This document shows, in pieces, positions 61,601 to 64,000 of a stretch of 64,000 nt of DNA. Source of the DNA: Oscillospiraceae bacterium (GTDB taxonomy: Bacteria; Bacillota; Clostridia; Oscillospirales; Ruminococcaceae); the NCBI GenBank assembly GCA_017848115.1, contig JAGAKZ010000017.1, forward strand, positions 1 through 64,000. Direction: 5' to 3'. Made by a program: the position numbers and the translations under genes. Under the pieces are notes generated by a model that was not told the DNA's origin, did not search any database, and saw only the letters and a list, made by a program, of their open reading frames with translations. Position 1 is the stretch's first letter. Each line of letters opens with the position of its first letter.

Positions 61601-64000
61601 GTATAACCACTACCATCAGATACAGGTACACCCGATTCAATTGATCTGTATAATTCAACTACTACTTCCGGTGAAAAGAATTTATTATCACCACTAAGAT
61701 ACTCATATGGTATATATGTTTCACAATCTTCATCGCCGTACCATTCCTTATGTACAGAAAGCTTCATCTCACTTGTGAAGTTCTGTATATGAAGAACACC
61801 TTTTGAATCTCTTGCAGGAGGATATGTCATATAATAGTATTCAGGAGAAGTATCAATATCTGTTCCCTCATCAAACTTGTCATTATCATTAATATCAATA
61901 AACGACCTTGTTTCGATAACTCTGTACATACCATAAGGCAAGTCGTTCCAGATATAATAATATCCGTTTGTGAAATGAGATGGAAGATTATCACCGTTTA
62001 AAGTCAGAACTACGTTGTTCCATCTATCATAACCGTAATATATCTTTAATCTGTACTCTTTAGGTGGCGATATTCTTGCTGTTGCCAATGAAGTTTTATC
62101 AATATATCCTTTTTTGGGATCCTTATAATATATTGTTTCATCTCCAAAAGTTATTTGATATCCTTTTTCTGCAAGTAAACTTTCATCAGTAAAATACGCT
62201 ACATCTCTTGAATCAATAAAATTACCGTTCGGATCATTATAGTAATGATAATTATAATAATCATAGTTTACATATTCTGAAAATTCGCCATTATCATTTC
62301 TACGTTGCAACTGTATCTGTATTTTTTTATTTTTATGATGTGCTATTTGTTTTAAAGAACCCTGATTGTGACCGTCCCATCTCTTTTTCATTGTGAGATT
62401 GAATGCATTTTCTTTTACAGAACCATCTGCATTTACCGGACACGACCAATCTACCTTAGGATCGAGGAAAATGTATATTACGCCGTCTTCGTTAAAAAAT
62501 GTGTGTCTTTCTACATTTTTAAATGTTCCAGGCACTGAAGCACCCGGACTTCCAAAATATTTTTCCGGTAAATAATAGATATTATAATTTTCCTTACCAT
62601 CAAAATCTATAGAAGCATAATATCCGGTATTTTCACTACTTTCACCACTTCCGTATGCAATCTTAGGAACACTCCATGTATACTTATACTGATAACACCA
62701 ATCTTTACGTGCAGACGTATTGTCTTCAACAAGAGTAGCTGTTACCTTTTCTCCATACGATGTTCCCCAATAGTTTCCATGACGATATTTCAGTTGAAGA
62801 TTTGGATAAACATTAGTATATTCATGTGTACCGTCATCGTTATAGTCACCAAATATTACTCTTGCTTCTATTTTGATATTTTCACCGGTAGTTTCTACAA
62901 CGGGTTCAATGTAAAACTTCTGGTTGTTGTTTTTCATTATTCCATCATTATTGTTCGTCTCGCAATTATATTGGTCGATATTTCCTGATGGCTCTTGCGA
63001 CCAACTATAAACTTCTATACAAGACGTACCATTTGATACCTTAGTAAGTATACTATATGTATTATCATTATTTTTAACAATTTTAAACAACTGATTATCT
63101 CCGGCATTAGAGCTATAAATTGCAATATTAGCATAATTTTCTGCACTTCCGCCACTTACATTTAATGCATATTCGTCATTTTCATTAAGACAAGTATAGA
63201 TTTTCCAATATCCATTTCCTTGATCTACAAGTTTAAAATGATTTCTTGTACCTGTATAATTATTCTGTTGAATATTCGCATCATTTTTTGCAGTATCACC
63301 CGCCACTTCAATATACAAATTACTATGTACATTCTTTATCGTATATACTCCACCATTTACTATATCATTAGCTATATCAGCAGTAACAATATCATTCAAC
63401 AACGTTCTGCCTGCAAGGTTATGAGAAAATCCGGGAAGATTTATATTTTCTGCACCTTCCCCACCTTCATAACACTTATCAGAATGAACATGATATTCAA
63501 ACTGGCATATGAGTTCATAACATTCGTCTGTATGAACATGAGCTGTTGTGGTTTCTGTTACTGATACTTCGGAAGTAACCGTATCCAGAACAGAAGTTTC
63601 CGACACTGTTGTTTTGGTCTGACTTTCTGTAACTGAAATATTGGTCGTTTCCTCGCTTGCTGTGACAGCGATCTCTGATGTTTCGGACAGTAAAGCAGTC
63701 TCACTTATCTGTGACTTGTCTGTTACTTCTGTAAGAGTTGTCTGAGATGTTATAACTTCTGTTGTAACTGTAGTTTCTGCAGTTTCGGTGGTTTCAGAAG
63801 TTATATCCGCTGTTGTTTGAGCAGATGTCTGTGAAATACTTTCCAAAAGACTGATTTCTGTTTGTTTCAAAGCATTTTGTGTACAGACCAGTTCATAGCA
63901 TTCATCACTGTGTACATGCTCGGTTATATCACATATGAGTTTACCGTTGACACTCTCGGCAGGCATTATGAGTATACTGGAAACTGCGTATGTTACAAGT
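58633..64000 (-). CDS. Large LPETG-anchored surface adhesin with ricin-type lectin and Cna_B repeats (5' end off the window)
   Basis: At least 1788 residues are visible. The ATG at 63966 is not the start: the open frame continues as LVTYAVSSILIMPAESVNG, the end of a signal peptide, to the window edge. Then come a HVHSDECYEL unit, a Ser/Thr-rich stalk (about 40-140), two more HVH-S/T-D-x-C-Y units, a ricin-type beta-trefoil (about 205-345, with repeated Q-x-W-like folds), a long beta region, and about eight Cna_B-like units of about 100-130 residues. Each unit ends near YYYYIRE/YFYIVE and V-K-N-x-P-x-M/L. The C-terminus is LPETG, a hydrophobic helix and RCFIKRKT, so sortase links it to the wall. 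Cna_B domains often carry self-made isopeptide bonds. Likely role: binding glycans on fibre, mucin or other cells. Confidence 0.92.
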   Translation of the reverse strand, partial: LVTYAVSSILIMPAESVNGKLICDITEHVHSDECYELVCTQNALKQTEISLLESISQTSAQTTADITSETTETAETTVTTEVITSQTTLTEVTDKSQISETALLSETSEIAVTASEETTNISVTESQTKTTVSETSVLDTVTSEVSVTETTTAHVHTDECYELICQFEYHVHSDKCYEGGEGAENINLPGFSHNLAGRTLLNDIVTADIANDIVNGGVYTIKNVHSNLYIEVAGDTAKNDANIQQNNYTGTRNHFKLVDQGNGYWKIYTCLNENDEYALNVSGGSAENYANIAIYSSNAGDNQLFKIVKNNDNTYSILTKVSNGTSCIEVYSWSQEPSGNIDQYNCETNNNDGIMKNNNQKFYIEPVVETTGENIKIEARVIFGDYNDDGTHEYTNVYPNLQLKYRHGNYWGTSYGEKVTATLVEDNTSARKDWCYQYKYTWSVPKIAYGSGESSENTGYYASIDFDGKENYNIYYLPEKYFGSPGASVPGTFKNVERHTFFNEDGVIYIFLDPKVDWSCPVNADGSVKENAFNLTMKKRWDGHNQGSLKQIAHHKNKKIQIQLQRRNDNGEFSEYVNYDYYNYHYYNDPNGNFIDSRDVAYFTDESLLAEKGYQITFGDETIYYKDPKKGYIDKTSLATARISPPKEYRLKIYYGYDRWNNVVLTLNGDNLPSHFTNGYYYIWNDLPYGMYRVIETRSFIDINDNDKFDEGTDIDTSPEYYYMTYPPARDSKGVLHIQNFTSEMKLSVHKEWYGDEDCETYIPYEYLSGDNKFFSPEVVVELYRSIESGVPVSDGSGYTVNGKTLYSVWKTTINGSQKVDIPSSYLDMYDSTGNKYYYYIREDTNATFRCLNANEYGFVKAQNGSYGVPYDEGPENRAFVIKNTPEMQIVVNKQWLKHEKTSADGVIMDSGVLTEANYNPEIEFEVYRSKYMVSGLSDSFEEKKYSYSKEGETGIDFASIVSSLEKMKNVDGTDYFVTSNQTFILTKDNCIDFDTYYVDTDNTIKPYYYYIKEKNTDDYLHAIYSNNTGIYHSGTNKKVLIQNVPEMKFEVEKVWYKEDGKTIDTNNKDEITFYVLRSDKSTASNDKDKDITKDENNGGIASQYKKGPFTTTNLKYTLPTYESFYVPYRYDRNSNKITGQYYFYIVEVKDGDDTYIQMDSVHNGKTAVWYNNYLCFTSQGTLQLQNKPDTNVESLTIDVTKKWYISSDGAQIPNATINMPVKFELYRSTNQGTPTASDDGYVVDGSKLEQITNSTFTIDETGQATVNSALLKRKNSSNNEIYYYYIREVQSENFDCINDDSNNLGFVHDDSNVYGIAYADNSTSISFTIKNVPKIKIEVDKKWLDSNGNVDTENNNEMQFVLLRASEDYTEEYGKNLDITINGNKYILSANASKDFKTVGTFTTKDLSKTLTINDSDDIVPYKTNSKNEIQKLYFYILEINGNNYSTENYTVRVLNQAVSWDKDKDCASISVVNMPNLSLNLEKQWEGNPEISEVKVSLYRSTDRTKATQNSIIKDSQTAVERSTVTFEANSGHNSYKDYNYRTANFTKEIPLANNNVEKVVVKIPTDIGYPYVIVHLNDYEYIKVGRNNGGDFVYESNATQMPTGSFSISNGYLEVDCTKLQQGVEDAIYIQNASGDAGEYEITIYYQTDTVSSTRSLLIDENANVSSDVETVGTYTLTSSENWQKTISNLPVCDANYAPYYYWIVEESINSSIESVSYRFVDNDPDTVYCVNAMSPGSSATLIVKNKLKVILPETGSSGTTNYYIIGGILLTVGLLSRCFIKRKT

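Noticed and set aside
63900-63966. ATG at 63966 as the start of the adhesin
   Set aside because: The open frame continues upstream to the window edge and encodes a hydrophobic stretch typical of a signal peptide; no ribosome site precedes the ATG.
1-64000. CRISPR array or cas genes
   Set aside because: No regularly spaced direct repeats were seen, and no Cas protein motifs occur in any frame.
1-64000. Intact integrase, transposase or relaxase
   Set aside because: None was recognised; mobility of the left island is inferred only from context and remnants.

Overview
The window looks like chromosomal DNA of a cellulosome-producing Gram-positive anaerobe, most likely a Ruminococcus (R. flavefaciens-like). 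The signs are seven secreted proteins ending in dockerins, three tandem GH9-family proteins, AT-rich Firmicute-type codon use, strong GGAGG ribosome sites, an IspH-ribosomal protein S1 fusion and a sortase-anchored LPETG protein. Sporulation genes are also present (spoIIAA-spoIIAB-sigF, sipL-spoIVA).

Region 1 (about 1-11500) is accessory DNA. It holds decayed pieces of a polymorphic-toxin HINT domain and of a cytosine-C5 methyltransferase, a family typical of conjugative elements, two beta-helix polysaccharide-active enzymes with near-identical dockerins, and a zinc-ribbon amidoligase. It also holds a glycine-zipper/membrane protein pair divergent from an XRE regulator, and a MazF/PemK-like toxin next to a WYL regulator. 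Toxin and regulator share an unusual operator-promoter, GACA-N6-TGTC-N12-TATAAT. A third copy has no gene of its own and fires antisense into the XRE gene. The accessory DNA stops at the 3' end of ssrA (tmRNA), a common integration site.

Region 2 (11500-25800) is core: ssrA, smpB, a GH18-dockerin chitinase-like gene, then a long leftward gene train ftsK-ygiQ-comEC like-DUF3006-rpiR-HI0933 family-cmk-plsC-ispH/rpsA. Region 3 (25900-35900) has tRNA-Lys and tRNA-Arg behind a consensus promoter, then the GH9 triplet. Copy 3 keeps both GH9 signatures. Copies 1 and 2 have lost the catalytic Glu and the active-site His. A decayed dockerin tail sits in frame behind the stop of copy 1.

Region 4 (36000-40000) is the glycolytic cluster pgk-tpiA-gpmI. 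Region 5 (40000-58500) holds a dockerin-bearing papain-like protease, a two-component system whose kinase has an aromatic/glycine-rich sensor, nfo, a DEAD-box helicase, the sporulation genes, an 89-residue protein resembling the glycyl-radical tail of NrdD under a NrdR-like box, a c-di-GMP phosphodiesterase, a VanY-like peptidase and a cell-wall amidase. Region 6 (58600-64000) is a very large LPETG adhesin that runs off the right edge.

Taken together, the window combines plant-fibre degradation (enzymes, a protease and probably an adhesin on the surface), a surface-sensing kinase, and an accessory island with a plausible WYL-controlled toxin module. All calls come from reading the sequence; no database search was run.
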